Source of the DNA: Sphingobacterium hotanense
Lineage (GTDB): Bacteria; Bacteroidota; Bacteroidia; Sphingobacteriales; Sphingobacteriaceae
NCBI RefSeq assembly: GCF_008274825.1
Contig: NZ_CP030848.1
Coordinates: 2,170,001 to 2,234,000 of the forward strand
Length of the DNA stretch: 64,000 bases
Direction of reading: 5' to 3'
Positions 55,351-64,000 of the stretch are shown here, piece after piece. Below the pieces are notes generated by a model. It was not told where the DNA came from. It did not search any database and saw nothing but the letters and a program-made list of their open reading frames with translations. The number at the start of each line of letters is the position of its first letter. Position 1 is the stretch's first letter. A program made the position numbers and the translations under genes.

Positions 55351-55358
55351 TACATTTG
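55351..55358 (+). promoter_or_regulatory. metA promoter (-7 box with matching -33)
   Basis: TACATTTG matches TAnnTTTG and ATTG lies 21 bases upstream (55326-55329), close to the -33 TTTG consensus. The leader is about 25 bases and includes AAGAAGAGA. Confidence 0.55.
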
Positions 55359-55388
55359 TCAACTTAGATTGAAAAGAAGAGAATTTTT

Positions 55389-56333
55389 ATGCCAGTTAAG
55401 ATACCAGATAATTTACCTGCGATAGAACTCCTTAAAAAGGAGAACATCTTTGTGATGAGTGATTTACGTGCGGATACTCAGGACATCCGACCGATGAAAT
55501 TGCTTGTGCTGAACTTAATGCCTCTAAAGATTTCTACAGAAACTGATTTTATCCGCCTGTTGTCGAATAACCCTTTACAGGTGGAGTTGGATTTCTTGCG
55601 CCTCGCAACTCATAATCCTAAGAATACGCCTGAAGAGCATCTGGAGCTGTTCTACAAGAACTTTGAAGATATTAAAGAGAATACCTACGATGGTATGATC
55701 ATCACCGGCGCACCGGTAGAGATGATGCCTTTTGAACAAGTGACCTACTGGCCGGAAGTAACCAAAATCTTCGACTGGGCAAGGAAACATGTTTTCTCTA
55801 CCTTATATATCTGTTGGGCTTCTCAGGCTGCACTTTACCATTTTTATGGGGTAGAAAAGAAACCTCTGGATAGCAAACTATTCGGAGTGTTCAAACATAC
55901 GGCTTGGGACAAGAAAGACCCGCTGTTCCGTGGTTTTGATGATGAATTTTATATTCCACACAGTCGCCACACGACCATTCTCGCTGAAGACGTGGAAGCG
56001 AAAAAAGACATAACCGTATTATCTGCTTCGAAAGAAGCCGGATTAGCAATTCTCTCGACCCGTGGTGGCCGGGAATTGTATTTAACAGGGCACTCTGAAT
56101 ACGCACCATTAACGTTGCATGAAGAGTACACACGTGATATCGAAAAAGGACTTGAGATTGACGTCCCTGTAAATTACTACCAAGACGACAAACCGGAGCT
56201 TGGTCCCGTAGTACGCTGGGCAGGACATGCTAACTTATTGTTCAACAACTGGCTGAACTATTATGTATACCAAGAAACGCCATACGATCTGAAACAAGTT
56301 CCTGAACTTGGGGATATTAAGATTAATGGGTAA
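55389..56333 (+). CDS. metA: Homoserine O-acetyltransferase of the MetA type
   Basis: The 314-residue MetA-family protein has catalytic Cys142 (LYICWASQAALYHFYG) and the His235/Glu237 pair in TGHSEY. Residue 111 is Glu (MIITGAPVEMMPFEQV). In this family Glu111 is known to favour acetyl-CoA, while Gly111 favours succinyl-CoA, so the product is predicted to be O-acetylhomoserine despite the usual succinyltransferase name. It is the first step of methionine synthesis. A TAA stop directly precedes family-2 and family-3 repeats and a GGCGCC terminator. Confidence 0.9.
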   Translation: MPVKIPDNLPAIELLKKENIFVMSDLRADTQDIRPMKLLVLNLMPLKISTETDFIRLLSNNPLQVELDFLRLATHNPKNTPEEHLELFYKNFEDIKENTYDGMIITGAPVEMMPFEQVTYWPEVTKIFDWARKHVFSTLYICWASQAALYHFYGVEKKPLDSKLFGVFKHTAWDKKDPLFRGFDDEFYIPHSRHTTILAEDVEAKKDITVLSASKEAGLAILSTRGGRELYLTGHSEYAPLTLHEEYTRDIEKGLEIDVPVNYYQDDKPELGPVVRWAGHANLLFNNWLNYYVYQETPYDLKQVPELGDIKING

Positions 56334-57085
56334 GTAGTAGTTAGTATTTAGTAGTTAGTATTTAGACCTATGATTGGGATTAGATTTTAGATATAAGACA
56401 TTAGATATTAGAGTATTGGCGCCGATTGGGCGCCTTTTTTATTGTGGAATGTTTCTATGTATGCTAGCTTTCTTGTTTTGGAGTAGTTTGTTTTGAACCG
56501 GGAACGGAAGGATGTGAGGATGATCAGGATCGGGGGACACTAGCATTATGCAACTTCAACTCTACATTGACTTAAAACCATTATATAACCCTTTCAAAGC
56601 CTTTTCATAACCCAATCAAAGCCGCTTCGAAAGGGTTATGATAGGGGAGTGAAATGGGAGTGAAGTGGGAGTGATTGGCTAGTGAGCAGATGCTGTATTA
56701 TCCTTTGGTTTAATTGATTGTACTGTTTTGAACCAAGAAAGGAAGGATTTTGAGATGACCAGGAGAGACTGTAAATCGTTCCATCCTTTCTTTCTTGGTT
56801 CAGGACAAACTCTCCATCCATTTTTCTTCCTTTTTACACGAACCTGTAAATCCTTGCATCCTTACTTTCCTGGTTCAAGACAAATTTTCCTTTTTTGTTT
56901 AAATCATATGTTCATGAAAAATTCCATTTTCTTCCTTTCTACACGATCCTGATCATCCTTGCATCCTTCCTTTCCTGGTTCAAGACAAATTTTCCTTCCT
57001 TTCCTGGTTCAAGACAAATTTTCCTTCCTTTCCTAGTTCAAGACAAAATCCCAATCTTTAAATCCTTTTTTCTTGGTTTAGGCAA
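56334..57085. repeat. Large composite intergenic repeat block
   Basis: In order: family 2 (56337-56372), family 3 (56380-56413) with terminator, family-1 fragment (56490-56535), family 4 (56578-56680, with CCCTTTCAAAGCC and CGAAAGGGTTATGA arms), then family 1 from about 56720 to 57080. The last part includes three close copies of TTCCTTTCCTGGTTCAAGAC between about 56965 and 57050. No convincing gene is present between metA and the M60 peptidase gene. Confidence 0.85.
56418..56440 (+). terminator. GGCGCC-type terminator of metA
   Basis: GGCGCC, GATTG, GGCGCC and then six T, directly attached to a family-3 repeat. The same unit recurs after the M60 peptidase gene. Confidence 0.75.
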
Positions 57086-57214
57086 GGAATTGAAAAAATT
57101 ACTCAAACGATTGCGATTGCATTTAAGCGTAATGGAGGCCTATGGCTAATTCGCTGGGCTTTTTTTAGTTGATAATTCCTGTATTTTCGGGAACTATTAC
57201 GACTTAAATATTTT

Positions 57215-58774
57215 ATGAAAAGAACCATTTTAACTCTTGCGGTAGCATGTTTAATGGCGTCGATGGGTTATGCTCAGAGTGCTAAGGAAGTTAAACATAC
57301 ATATCAGCAATTATCTGTTTTTGAAGATCCTTTAGCGCTGACGCTTAAAAAAGGGACTTCTAAAAAAATCATCAACAAAATAGAGGATGAGCATATCCGT
57401 AAGCATGCCTTAAACGTTTTGGCGGGCAACTATAAGTCTGACTATAAACTGGCAGATTATCATGCGATCCTGTCACCTACGACCCTGGGTCATCAACTGA
57501 GCATAGGAGATGGATATAGTAAGTATCAGAATATAACGGGCGTATATTTACCGGTTGGAAAACATATCGTGCTTGCTGAAGGAATTGAAAGAGGGAAGGA
57601 TATTAAACTAATTGTTCCGAACTGGTTAAGACAGGCACCTGATCCGAAGGAGCCGACAAAGGATCCGAAGGGATGGGGTATAGAAAAAGAGGTCTTCGAA
57701 CTCCAAAATGGCGTTAATATTATTGATCTGAAGGATTTCGGCAGTTTAGCATATATCTATTATTTCTCGGAAAATCCGAAAGAGGAGAAGCCTATTCGTG
57801 TTCACTTTTTGACAGGGCAGGTGAATGGTTACTTCGATAGCCAGAAGCAGAACAATGCAGATTGGGATAAGTTATTGGATAAAGCAGTTTATGGCGTTGT
57901 CGATGCGAAAGGGAAATACATTCAAACAGCTTATCCGGTTGCTGATTTAAAGAAATATGCTGGAGGTAAGGGTGTGGAATTGATCAACAACTACGACTCT
58001 CTTGTACACCGTCAACACCGCATTATGGGACTGATCAAATATAATCGTGTACCGGAAAATAAGATCTTATCTCGTGTTAACTATAACTACTATATGTTCA
58101 GAGATGGCGATGGAGTTGCCTACATGGGCGGCAAGAGCGGTTATGCGATGGCGATGGTCTTAGATCCTGCACGTGTTATTAGTGGCGACCCCTGCTGGGG
58201 CTTCAGCCATGAAGTTGGCCATGTGCACCAAACAAGACCGAAGTTGAGTTGGGGCGGATTAGGCGAGGTGAGCAATAATATTTACTCGCTTTATGTGACG
58301 ACTTCTTTCGGTAATAAATCGAGAATTTCTGAGCAAGGAAACTATGCTAAAGCGCGTGCTTCCATCATTGATAAGAAAATTTCCTACCTACAGGATCCGG
58401 ATGTGTTCAACCGCTTGGTACCTTTCTGGCAATTGCAACTTTACTATGCTGGGCCAGGTAAAAAGGCGGATTTCTATCCAAATTTGTTTGAGACTTTCCG
58501 TCAGCAAGAATCGAAAGAGAATCCTTGGAATCGTGACAGAAATCCTGCGGTTCATCAGCTGAACTTTGTGAAAACCGCTTGTGAGGTTGCAAAGGAAGAT
58601 TTAACTGATTTCTTTGATCAGTATGGGTTCTTCTATGTCGGCGAGTTCGAAATGGATGATTACGGCAAGTATGATTACCGTATGACGCAAGCTATGGTCG
58701 ATAAATGTAAAGCGGAAATCAAAGCGTTGAATCTCCCGAAACCAAAGGGTGATATTAGCGCTATGAAAGATTGA
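57215..58774 (+). CDS. Secreted M60-family metallopeptidase
   Basis: A signal peptide (ILTLAVACLMASMGYAQ) is followed by an N-terminal beta-domain. The zinc motif HEVGHVHQ lies near residue 332, with a further Glu in GGLGEVSNN near 351 (HExxH plus distal Glu, as in M60 or enhancin-like gluzincins). GDPCWGFSHEVGH and FWQLQLYYAG are also typical. Family members cleave mucin-type or other glycoproteins. It is predicted to act in the periplasm or outside the cell. It is flanked on both sides by repeat blocks and seems to be a single-gene unit. Confidence 0.85.
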   Translation: MKRTILTLAVACLMASMGYAQSAKEVKHTYQQLSVFEDPLALTLKKGTSKKIINKIEDEHIRKHALNVLAGNYKSDYKLADYHAILSPTTLGHQLSIGDGYSKYQNITGVYLPVGKHIVLAEGIERGKDIKLIVPNWLRQAPDPKEPTKDPKGWGIEKEVFELQNGVNIIDLKDFGSLAYIYYFSENPKEEKPIRVHFLTGQVNGYFDSQKQNNADWDKLLDKAVYGVVDAKGKYIQTAYPVADLKKYAGGKGVELINNYDSLVHRQHRIMGLIKYNRVPENKILSRVNYNYYMFRDGDGVAYMGGKSGYAMAMVLDPARVISGDPCWGFSHEVGHVHQTRPKLSWGGLGEVSNNIYSLYVTTSFGNKSRISEQGNYAKARASIIDKKISYLQDPDVFNRLVPFWQLQLYYAGPGKKADFYPNLFETFRQQESKENPWNRDRNPAVHQLNFVKTACEVAKEDLTDFFDQYGFFYVGEFEMDDYGKYDYRMTQAMVDKCKAEIKALNLPKPKGDISAMKD

Positions 58775-59345
58775 GATTAGATTATAGATATTAGATTTTA
58801 GACATTAGAGTAGGGCGCCGATTAGGCGCCTTTTTCATGGGAAGGGTTGGCTTGTTTTGAGCTTAGAAAGGGAGGGGGAAATGATGGGGATTTTGTCTTT
58901 GAACCAGGAAGGGAAGGATGCAAGGATTGGCAGGATCGGGGATTGTCTTGGAGTAAGAAAGGAAGGAAAATTTGTTTTGAACCAGGAAAGGAAGGATGCA
59001 AAGATTGGCAGGATCGGGTATTGGGAGGTATGAAAGGCTGGGTCGAGTACATTTTTGGAGACGTTTAGTGAAACGTCTCTACGCAGTTCGTCATGGCAAC
59101 CGCCTAGAAAATGTGTTCGTTAATCCTGATCATCCTTGCATCCTTCCTTTCCTGGTTCAAGAAAAAATCGTCATCCATTTTTTTTCTTTCCACTCGATCC
59201 TGATAATCCCTAAATCCTTCCTTTCCTGGTTCAAGACAATCACGATGTTTTCGTTGAAAAGGTTGTATTGAATTTTTTTTCTTGAACCAAGAAAGGAAGG
59301 ATGCAAGGATTGGCAGAATCGGGTCTAATACCTAATGTCTGATGT
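58775..59345. repeat. Composite intergenic repeat block with a 9-bp hairpin
   Basis: Family 3 with a terminator (58778-58835) is followed by family-1 units in both orientations (about 58895-59030 and 59130-59310) and a family-3 trace (59328-59355). At 59058-59079 there is a perfect 9-bp hairpin, GAGACGTTT with its complement around AGTG. It resembles the GAGACG-type palindromes scattered in many bacterial genomes. No gene is convincing. Confidence 0.8.
58814..58835 (+). terminator. GGCGCC-type terminator of the M60 peptidase gene
   Basis: GGCGCC, GATTA, GGCGCC and then five T, about 40 bases after the stop codon and joined to a family-3 repeat. Confidence 0.75.
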
Positions 59346-59377
59346 CTAAAATCTGCTTCCGAATTCTTCCAAAGCAT

Positions 59378-59385
59378 TATATTTG
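59378..59385 (+). promoter_or_regulatory. -7 promoter box, leaderless-type
   Basis: TATATTTG matches TAnnTTTG and ends four bases before the ATG of the methyltransferase gene, so the transcript should begin at or next to the start codon. Confidence 0.55.
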
Positions 59386-59389
59386 TCGT

Positions 59390-60208
59390 ATGAACAGCAA
59401 GAAATTGGTTAGCGCGAAGATTGAGGATTTCTACAATCAGGCTTCGGAGGAGGATAGACTCAGCAAGGGTTTGGGGATATTTGAATTTGAAAGGATCAAA
59501 GCATTAATTTCTAGGTATTTGCCGAAGTTGGGGGTGGTCATTGATGTTGGTGGTGGTACTGGTAAGTATGCAGAATGGCTAGCCAAGGAGGGGCATGATG
59601 TTCATATGGTTGAACCTTTGGATAAGCATCTCAAGATTGCTCAAAAGCGTTCGGAAAAGGCTAAAAGGCCTTTTGAGGTGATTAAAGGGGAGGCGCAGCG
59701 TTTGGATTTTAAGGACGGGTTTGCGGATGTGGTGATAATGCATGGTCCGTTGTATCATCTGCAAAGTGAGGAGGCGAGGTTGCGCGCTATTTCGGAGGCG
59801 AAGCGTGTGCTGAAGCCTGGTGGAGTGGTATTGGGATTTGCAATTAATTATACGGCGTCTACTATTGTGGGTTTGTTGAATGGTTTGATTCATGGTCCTT
59901 CTTTTTTGGATATGTGCAAGTCGGAACTGACAACGGGCATTCATAATGCGCCTTCGGACTTGCCTTGGGTGATGGCGGAATCGTTTTACCATAAGCCTGC
60001 ACAGCTAAAGGCGGAGTTTGAAGCGGCGGGATTGAGGTTTGATAAATTATACGCCGTGGAGGGTATTACCTGGCTGGACAAGCACTATTTTGAGAGTATG
60101 TTAAATGCTAAGAAGAGAAAGAATCTGGATTTGATTACCGAGATTACGGAAAATGATGAGCATTTGCTGGCATTGAGTCCGCATATGATGATTGCGGCGT
60201 TTGTTTAG
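59390..60208 (+). CDS. Class I SAM-dependent methyltransferase
   Basis: ATG 59390 (MNSKKLVSAKIEDFYNQASE) is preferred because the -7 box lies just upstream. An in-frame start at 59342 would precede the promoter. The protein has the SAM-binding VVIDVGGGTGKYAEWLA (motif I), HMVEPLDKHL (acidic motif II), FADVVIMHGPLYHL and AKRVLKPGGVVLGFAINYT. This is the methyltransferase type 11/25 pattern. The substrate is unknown. The TAG stop lies within a family-3 repeat. Confidence 0.87.
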   Translation: MNSKKLVSAKIEDFYNQASEEDRLSKGLGIFEFERIKALISRYLPKLGVVIDVGGGTGKYAEWLAKEGHDVHMVEPLDKHLKIAQKRSEKAKRPFEVIKGEAQRLDFKDGFADVVIMHGPLYHLQSEEARLRAISEAKRVLKPGGVVLGFAINYTASTIVGLLNGLIHGPSFLDMCKSELTTGIHNAPSDLPWVMAESFYHKPAQLKAEFEAAGLRFDKLYAVEGITWLDKHYFESMLNAKKRKNLDLITEITENDEHLLALSPHMMIAAFV

Positions 60209-60275
60209 ATATTAGATTTTAGACGTTAGATATAAGATTTGGATTGGCGCTTTTTTGGCGCCTGTTTATTTTTGG
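60206..60275. repeat. Family-3 repeat with hairpin terminator
   Basis: TAGATATTAGATTTTAGACG begins in the methyltransferase stop. GGCGC, a T-run loop and GCGCC at 60246-60262 form a variant of the GGCGCC terminator. Confidence 0.55.
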
Positions 60276-60303
60276 GTTAGTTCGTTCGTTTGTATTTGTA
60301 GTT

Positions 60304-62985
60304 TCAAGTTTTAGAAATTAAAGATACTTGTGCGTTGAGCATACGTCCTCTTAGATGGTAAACTGTGCTATAGAGTTCGTCGGAGGTTAATACTTGATGG
60401 TGGTAGTTTTTGATGTTTGCGATGTTTTTGAGTTCTACTTCTAGATCAACTTTCCTTTTTGGTAGGCTAATACGAGCGAAAAGATCCATAAACAGGTGAT
60501 TGTTTGTAAAGATGCCCTGTTTATTATGCTGATGATTGAAGCTATATTCTACAAAGAGCGGTTTAATCGGGGTATAGGCTAATTTGATAGACTGAATTAA
60601 ATTGCTGCTCATAATACGGTCGCTTGGAACATGAAAAGCGACGATCTCACTTTTAAACCAGGAATAGTGGAGTCCATAATTTACGCTGAATTTCTTATGA
60701 AATTGCATGTCAATTGACGGGTTGATTACTACAGCCGATTGATCCAGCTTGGTTGCTTGTCTTTGCACGGCCATATCATCCTTAAGGTTTGTCCAACTCG
60801 CGTGGAGCTGCAGAGGGCCGCGGAGTGCGTTTATATATTGTGTAGCAAACAAGATCAATCCATATTCTTGCGATTTGTGAGCACCTGGGACCACGATTTT
60901 AGACAGCAAATTGTCGGTGACTAATGTTGCTAGCAGATCCGGATACCTGACGGAAGCATATTTTGCGGTGATATTCCCGAAGAATAGTTTTAATGGACGC
61001 TGTATATTGTATTTCAAAGTAAGTTCATTCTTCTTTTTCTCGCGCAGGTCGACCATGTTATTGGCTAAACTACGGTAGGTTTTTAATATTGGTTTGCAGA
61101 AAAAATTAGCCATATTGCCTATCGATCGATGATGTTGGAAGCGCAGCTGTAGATAGTCTTGCGAATTGAGGAAGAATTTGCTATTGAACAAAGGGTTAAA
61201 ATAGACCTTATCTCTGCTCTTATCCAAATCATTCGTGGGGTCCAAATAGTGTATATGTTGGGCAATGACCGGCAAAGCGACAGAAAATTCCCACTGTTTT
61301 ACTTTTGTTTCTAGCATGGGTACAAAGTAGAATTCGTTGTTGTGCCAGTCGAGGTTGTTTATTTGTTCACGGAGGCCGAGTTCGGAAAACTGATATTCTG
61401 AACCTGATAAGTCCAGCTCGCTGTTAAATTTTTGACGTTCGTTCAAAAGTCCTAGAAGATAGCTGTGTTTTAAGACTCCTTTGTTGAACTTATAAGATGC
61501 TCGAATTAGATTGGCAAAAATGGGGAGTTCTAACTGTTGGCGTGCGATATCTTCTTTTTTGTTCGTGGTGAATGGGTCTGCGGTAAATTGTTCTACCTGC
61601 AGACGTTCTTCGGAATCTTTATGTTCTATAGTCCATTGTATATCGACAATGTCTCCGTTTTTTAGTTTTGGGCTGTAACGGAAATGATTGCTCCATTGTA
61701 GGAGCTTATGTCGATATGGATGGTTCAATTGCATTGAATTTCCTAGCAGATCCGAAGTTTCCTTCCTTCGGTCAATCTCCATATAGGCATTGTTGCTGAG
61801 AAAGTAAGTGGGGCTGTTGATTTCGAATTGCGCTGCCAATACAGTTCCTCGTAGCACCGGCGTGCTGTTTGGGTCTTCTATAAAGCGGATGCTGTCTAGG
61901 CTTGCGAAGTTATCATTATATGAAAATACTAAGGGCTCTCTTCGCCCCAAATGTTGTTGTGCTATAAGCCGTAGTGATCCGTTCTGGCGTATTCGGAAAT
62001 AATTGTTTGACGCTAGAAATCGACTTTTCGCGGTGTTGTTGATATAAGGATGTCCCGTTGCCGAGGTAATGGTCTCTTGTCGCAGCAGATTTTTTGGTAA
62101 TGGATCTACGATTCGGCTATTTCGCTTAAAATCTGTATGGCCGATAAACATGCTGGATAGGTCTTTTCCCAAATTATTTCCATGTATACCATTTAGGCTT
62201 TTAATATTCTTGTTTAAAAGCATTGCTGACAGTTCCAGATCATATTGTTCGGGAAGGCCTAAACCCAGAGTTGAGCGTCCCATGACTTTTAGGGTCGCCT
62301 CGTCTTTTAACACCAGGTTGATGGCGATATCATCGCTCAATGTATTGTCTTGAAGCACTTTGTGGTGTATGTGACGTTGTAACACTTCGATATTTTCAAT
62401 AATTTTATTGGGGATGGTCTTGCTTCCGAATTCATACTTTTCGTCTAACAGGTTGCTTCCATCGAGATAGATGGCGGTAATCTCCTTTCCATTAAAGCTT
62501 ATTTTCCCAGACTCTGCCACATGCATGCCGGGCATACGTGCCAGAACATCTTCGATCGTACGATCTTCATTTCTGGCAAATGAATCAACTTTAAATACCA
62601 AAGTATCGCCATTCGCTCTTAACCTTTGCGATCGTTTGATATCCAGGGCTTGAATTTCGGTAGATTTAGGTTGGAGGATAAATTTATACGTTGTCTTATC
62701 TTCCGATAGCCGTGTTTTAGTCGGTTGAAAAGATAAGTGGCTAGTTTCCAAATGAAGCTGACTTATATTGATGTTTTCTGGAATTTTGATAATAAAATAA
62801 CCGCTATTGTCGCTATTGCTATAAGCAAGTACCTTAGAGCCTGAGGTAAGCCTTATATAAACCGAGGGTATAGGTTTACCGTCCGAAAGGATATAGCCGT
62901 CTATATTTTCGGTTTGTGCAGTGATTTGTTTGGATAAGAACAGCATTATTGCAATTAAGATCTTCTTGAACAAGGAGGCTATCAT
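60304..62985 (-). CDS. Outer-membrane TonB-dependent-receptor-like beta-barrel protein
   Basis: A signal peptide (ILIAIMLFLSKQITAQ) is followed by a carboxypeptidase-regulatory-like domain (IDGYILSDGKPIPSVYIRLT) and a plug-like region (DTLVFKVDSFARNEDRTIED, VLARMPGMHVAESGKISFNG). The rest is about 650 residues of alternating strands. The layout is that of the OMP_b-brl_3 group of TonB-dependent receptor relatives. The cargo is unknown and no SusD-like partner is present. ATG 62985 overlaps the stop of the 61-aa upstream gene (ATGA), so translation is coupled. Confidence 0.8.
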   Translation of the reverse strand: MIASLFKKILIAIMLFLSKQITAQTENIDGYILSDGKPIPSVYIRLTSGSKVLAYSNSDNSGYFIIKIPENINISQLHLETSHLSFQPTKTRLSEDKTTYKFILQPKSTEIQALDIKRSQRLRANGDTLVFKVDSFARNEDRTIEDVLARMPGMHVAESGKISFNGKEITAIYLDGSNLLDEKYEFGSKTIPNKIIENIEVLQRHIHHKVLQDNTLSDDIAINLVLKDEATLKVMGRSTLGLGLPEQYDLELSAMLLNKNIKSLNGIHGNNLGKDLSSMFIGHTDFKRNSRIVDPLPKNLLRQETITSATGHPYINNTAKSRFLASNNYFRIRQNGSLRLIAQQHLGRREPLVFSYNDNFASLDSIRFIEDPNSTPVLRGTVLAAQFEINSPTYFLSNNAYMEIDRRKETSDLLGNSMQLNHPYRHKLLQWSNHFRYSPKLKNGDIVDIQWTIEHKDSEERLQVEQFTADPFTTNKKEDIARQQLELPIFANLIRASYKFNKGVLKHSYLLGLLNERQKFNSELDLSGSEYQFSELGLREQINNLDWHNNEFYFVPMLETKVKQWEFSVALPVIAQHIHYLDPTNDLDKSRDKVYFNPLFNSKFFLNSQDYLQLRFQHHRSIGNMANFFCKPILKTYRSLANNMVDLREKKKNELTLKYNIQRPLKLFFGNITAKYASVRYPDLLATLVTDNLLSKIVVPGAHKSQEYGLILFATQYINALRGPLQLHASWTNLKDDMAVQRQATKLDQSAVVINPSIDMQFHKKFSVNYGLHYSWFKSEIVAFHVPSDRIMSSNLIQSIKLAYTPIKPLFVEYSFNHQHNKQGIFTNNHLFMDLFARISLPKRKVDLEVELKNIANIKNYHHQVLTSDELYSTVYHLRGRMLNAQVSLISKT

Positions 62986-63167
62986 GGCGCTATTTCAAAT
63001 GGTCGATGGTAAGATTTTCTTAGCGGCTGGATAATTTTGTTCGTATCATCGACAAAGGTCATTTGATAGGATTCCCTGAATGGAGAAGTCTCATTTGGTT
63101 GGGCATTCGCCTGTCCTGAATACAGGAAAAAGATGGAGCCCAGCAATGTAAAGATTTGCTGTTTCAT
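62982..63167 (-). CDS. Short secreted protein, 61 aa, coupled to the outer-membrane protein
   Basis: A signal peptide (QIFTLLGSIFFLYSGQANAQ) leaves a mature chain of only about 38 residues, with FRESYQMTFVDDTNK in its middle and FEIAP at the end. The stop overlaps the next start as ATGA. It could be a small partner of the barrel protein or the remnant of a longer gene such as a GLPGLI-type protein; the sequence alone does not decide. No frameshifted continuation was recognised. Confidence 0.6.
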   Translation of the reverse strand: MKQQIFTLLGSIFFLYSGQANAQPNETSPFRESYQMTFVDDTNKIIQPLRKSYHRPFEIAP

Positions 63168-63438
63168 TTTTCTTGGTTATCTATAATTGGCTCCAACCCC
63201 GATAGGTGGGTTTCAGGGTTAATCAAATATAATTAATCTACAGTTAATTTTATTAATAATAATACCGAATGTAATCGCATGTAGTAGCTAAGTAGTATGT
63301 TGAGTAGAGTATTGCTGCCGACGTTGGCTAGGATTACTTCTTATCATACATCAATTTACAGGTTCGCAATTCTGCGCATTTTTGTATAACAAATCACAAC
63401 AATAGAATAATAAGTTGTTTAAATAGAAAAGGAGTTAT

Positions 63439-64000
63439 CATGGAAAATAAAGTATTAGGGTTACATCACATCACGGCTATCGCAAATCTTGCGCAGCGTA
63501 ATTATGATTTTTATACCAAGGTATTGGGTTTAAGGATGGTGAAAAAAACCGTCAATTTTGATGATCCCGGCACCTATCATTTTTACTATGGAGATGAGAA
63601 GGGTTCAGCAGGAACCATACTGACCTTTTTCCCTTGGGAGGGTATCGGACGCGGTCGCAATGGGGTTGGTATGGCGACAGAGATTGCATATTCTGTTCCT
63701 GAAGGCAGTTTGGACTTTTGGACTGAACGTTTCGGTGAAAACAATGTGTTGACAGGAGAGGTTGTTGAGCGTTTCGGTGAATTATACTATCCATTCTTAG
63801 ATCCGGATGGATTGAATTTATCCTTAGTAGTTCCAAAAGCTGGCGACACGAGAACGGGCTGGACCACGAAGGAAGTGACACAGGAGGTAGCAAGCAAAGG
63901 CTTTCATAATACGACTTTAACTTTGAGAGAACTGGAACCAACAGCAAAGGTCTTAACTGATTTATTGGGTTATCAGCAAGTGGCTGAAGAGGGCAATCGC
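63439..64000 (+). CDS. VOC-family ring-cleaving dioxygenase-like protein (partial at window end)
   Basis: ATG 63439 follows a strong AAAAGGAG ribosome-binding site, which is uncommon in this phylum. MENKVLGLHHITAIANLAQR carries a metal-binding His, then YDFYTKVLGLRMVKKTVNFD and TILTFFPWEGIGRGRNGVGM. This is the pattern of two-domain vicinal-oxygen-chelate proteins of the MhqA/MhqO type, often linked to quinone detoxification. FHNTTLTLRELEPTAKVLTD begins the second VOC half. The frame is open to the window edge after 187 residues. Confidence 0.85.

Noticed and set aside
56636..57149. Several 60-85-codon frames between metA and the M60 peptidase gene
   Set aside because: All consist of translated family-1 repeats, with no plausible starts or domains.

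Overview
The window looks like chromosomal DNA of a Bacteroidota species close to Sphingobacterium or Pedobacter (Sphingobacteriaceae). The evidence is promoter boxes of the TAnnTTTG type, AraC regulators fused to TPR or membrane domains, a one-component regulator with a beta-propeller, Y_Y_Y and LuxR domains, a TonB-dependent-receptor-like outer-membrane protein, DUF4838, DUF4382 and DUF1573 lipoproteins, an OtsA-OtsB fusion beside a GH15 enzyme, and an IS982-type element. No rRNA, tRNA or CRISPR array was seen.

Layout. 0-12.5 kb: the end of a gene, a frameshifted DUF4424-like secreted protein, a minus-strand three-gene cluster of unknown function (two proteins sharing a novel C-terminal domain, plus an LGFP/CHAP-like hydrolase), a frameshifted repeat lipoprotein, an SH3-like secreted protein, a frameshifted heavy-metal P-type ATPase, a secreted protein and a DUF3050 protein. 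12.5-17.4 kb: DUF4382 lipoprotein, then GH15 and the bifunctional trehalose-6-phosphate synthase/phosphatase. 17.6-30.4 kb: a putative exopolysaccharide locus. It has three tandem AraC-type regulators, then HEAT protein, processive GT2, TPR/beta-barrel exporter, DUF4838 lipoprotein and DUF1573 lipoprotein, and ends with a stand-alone AraC DNA-binding domain. 30.5-42.5 kb: bestrophin-like channel, GH25 lysozyme, thioredoxin, IS982 element, CNNM/CorC protein, NahK-like kinase with a CBM9-like protein, FMN reductase, ligase-associated helicase with the PdeM phosphoesterase, DinB protein and a small EamA/SMR-like protein. 42.5-49.3 kb: GH3 and GH144-like enzymes with a Y_Y_Y/LuxR regulator, probably beta-1,2-glucan use. 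49.5-64 kb: IspE, LOG protein, ATP-cone/nuclease fusion, small membrane protein, sirtuin, GdhA, MetA, M60 peptidase, methyltransferase, outer-membrane receptor-like protein and the start of a VOC dioxygenase.

Three observations stand out. (1) Eight genes in the first 28 kb carry a frameshift or internal stop, several of them single-base changes in homopolymers. This may be assembly error, so 'pseudogene' here means 'interrupted as given'. (2) The intergenic spaces hold several dispersed repeat families. These include 70-nt near-perfect palindromes, repeats that begin at or inside the stop codon of the preceding gene, and a recurring GGCGCC terminator. (3) The two systems most worth following up are the unknown minus-strand trio at 1.9-5.8 kb and the exopolysaccharide locus at 17.6-30.4 kb.
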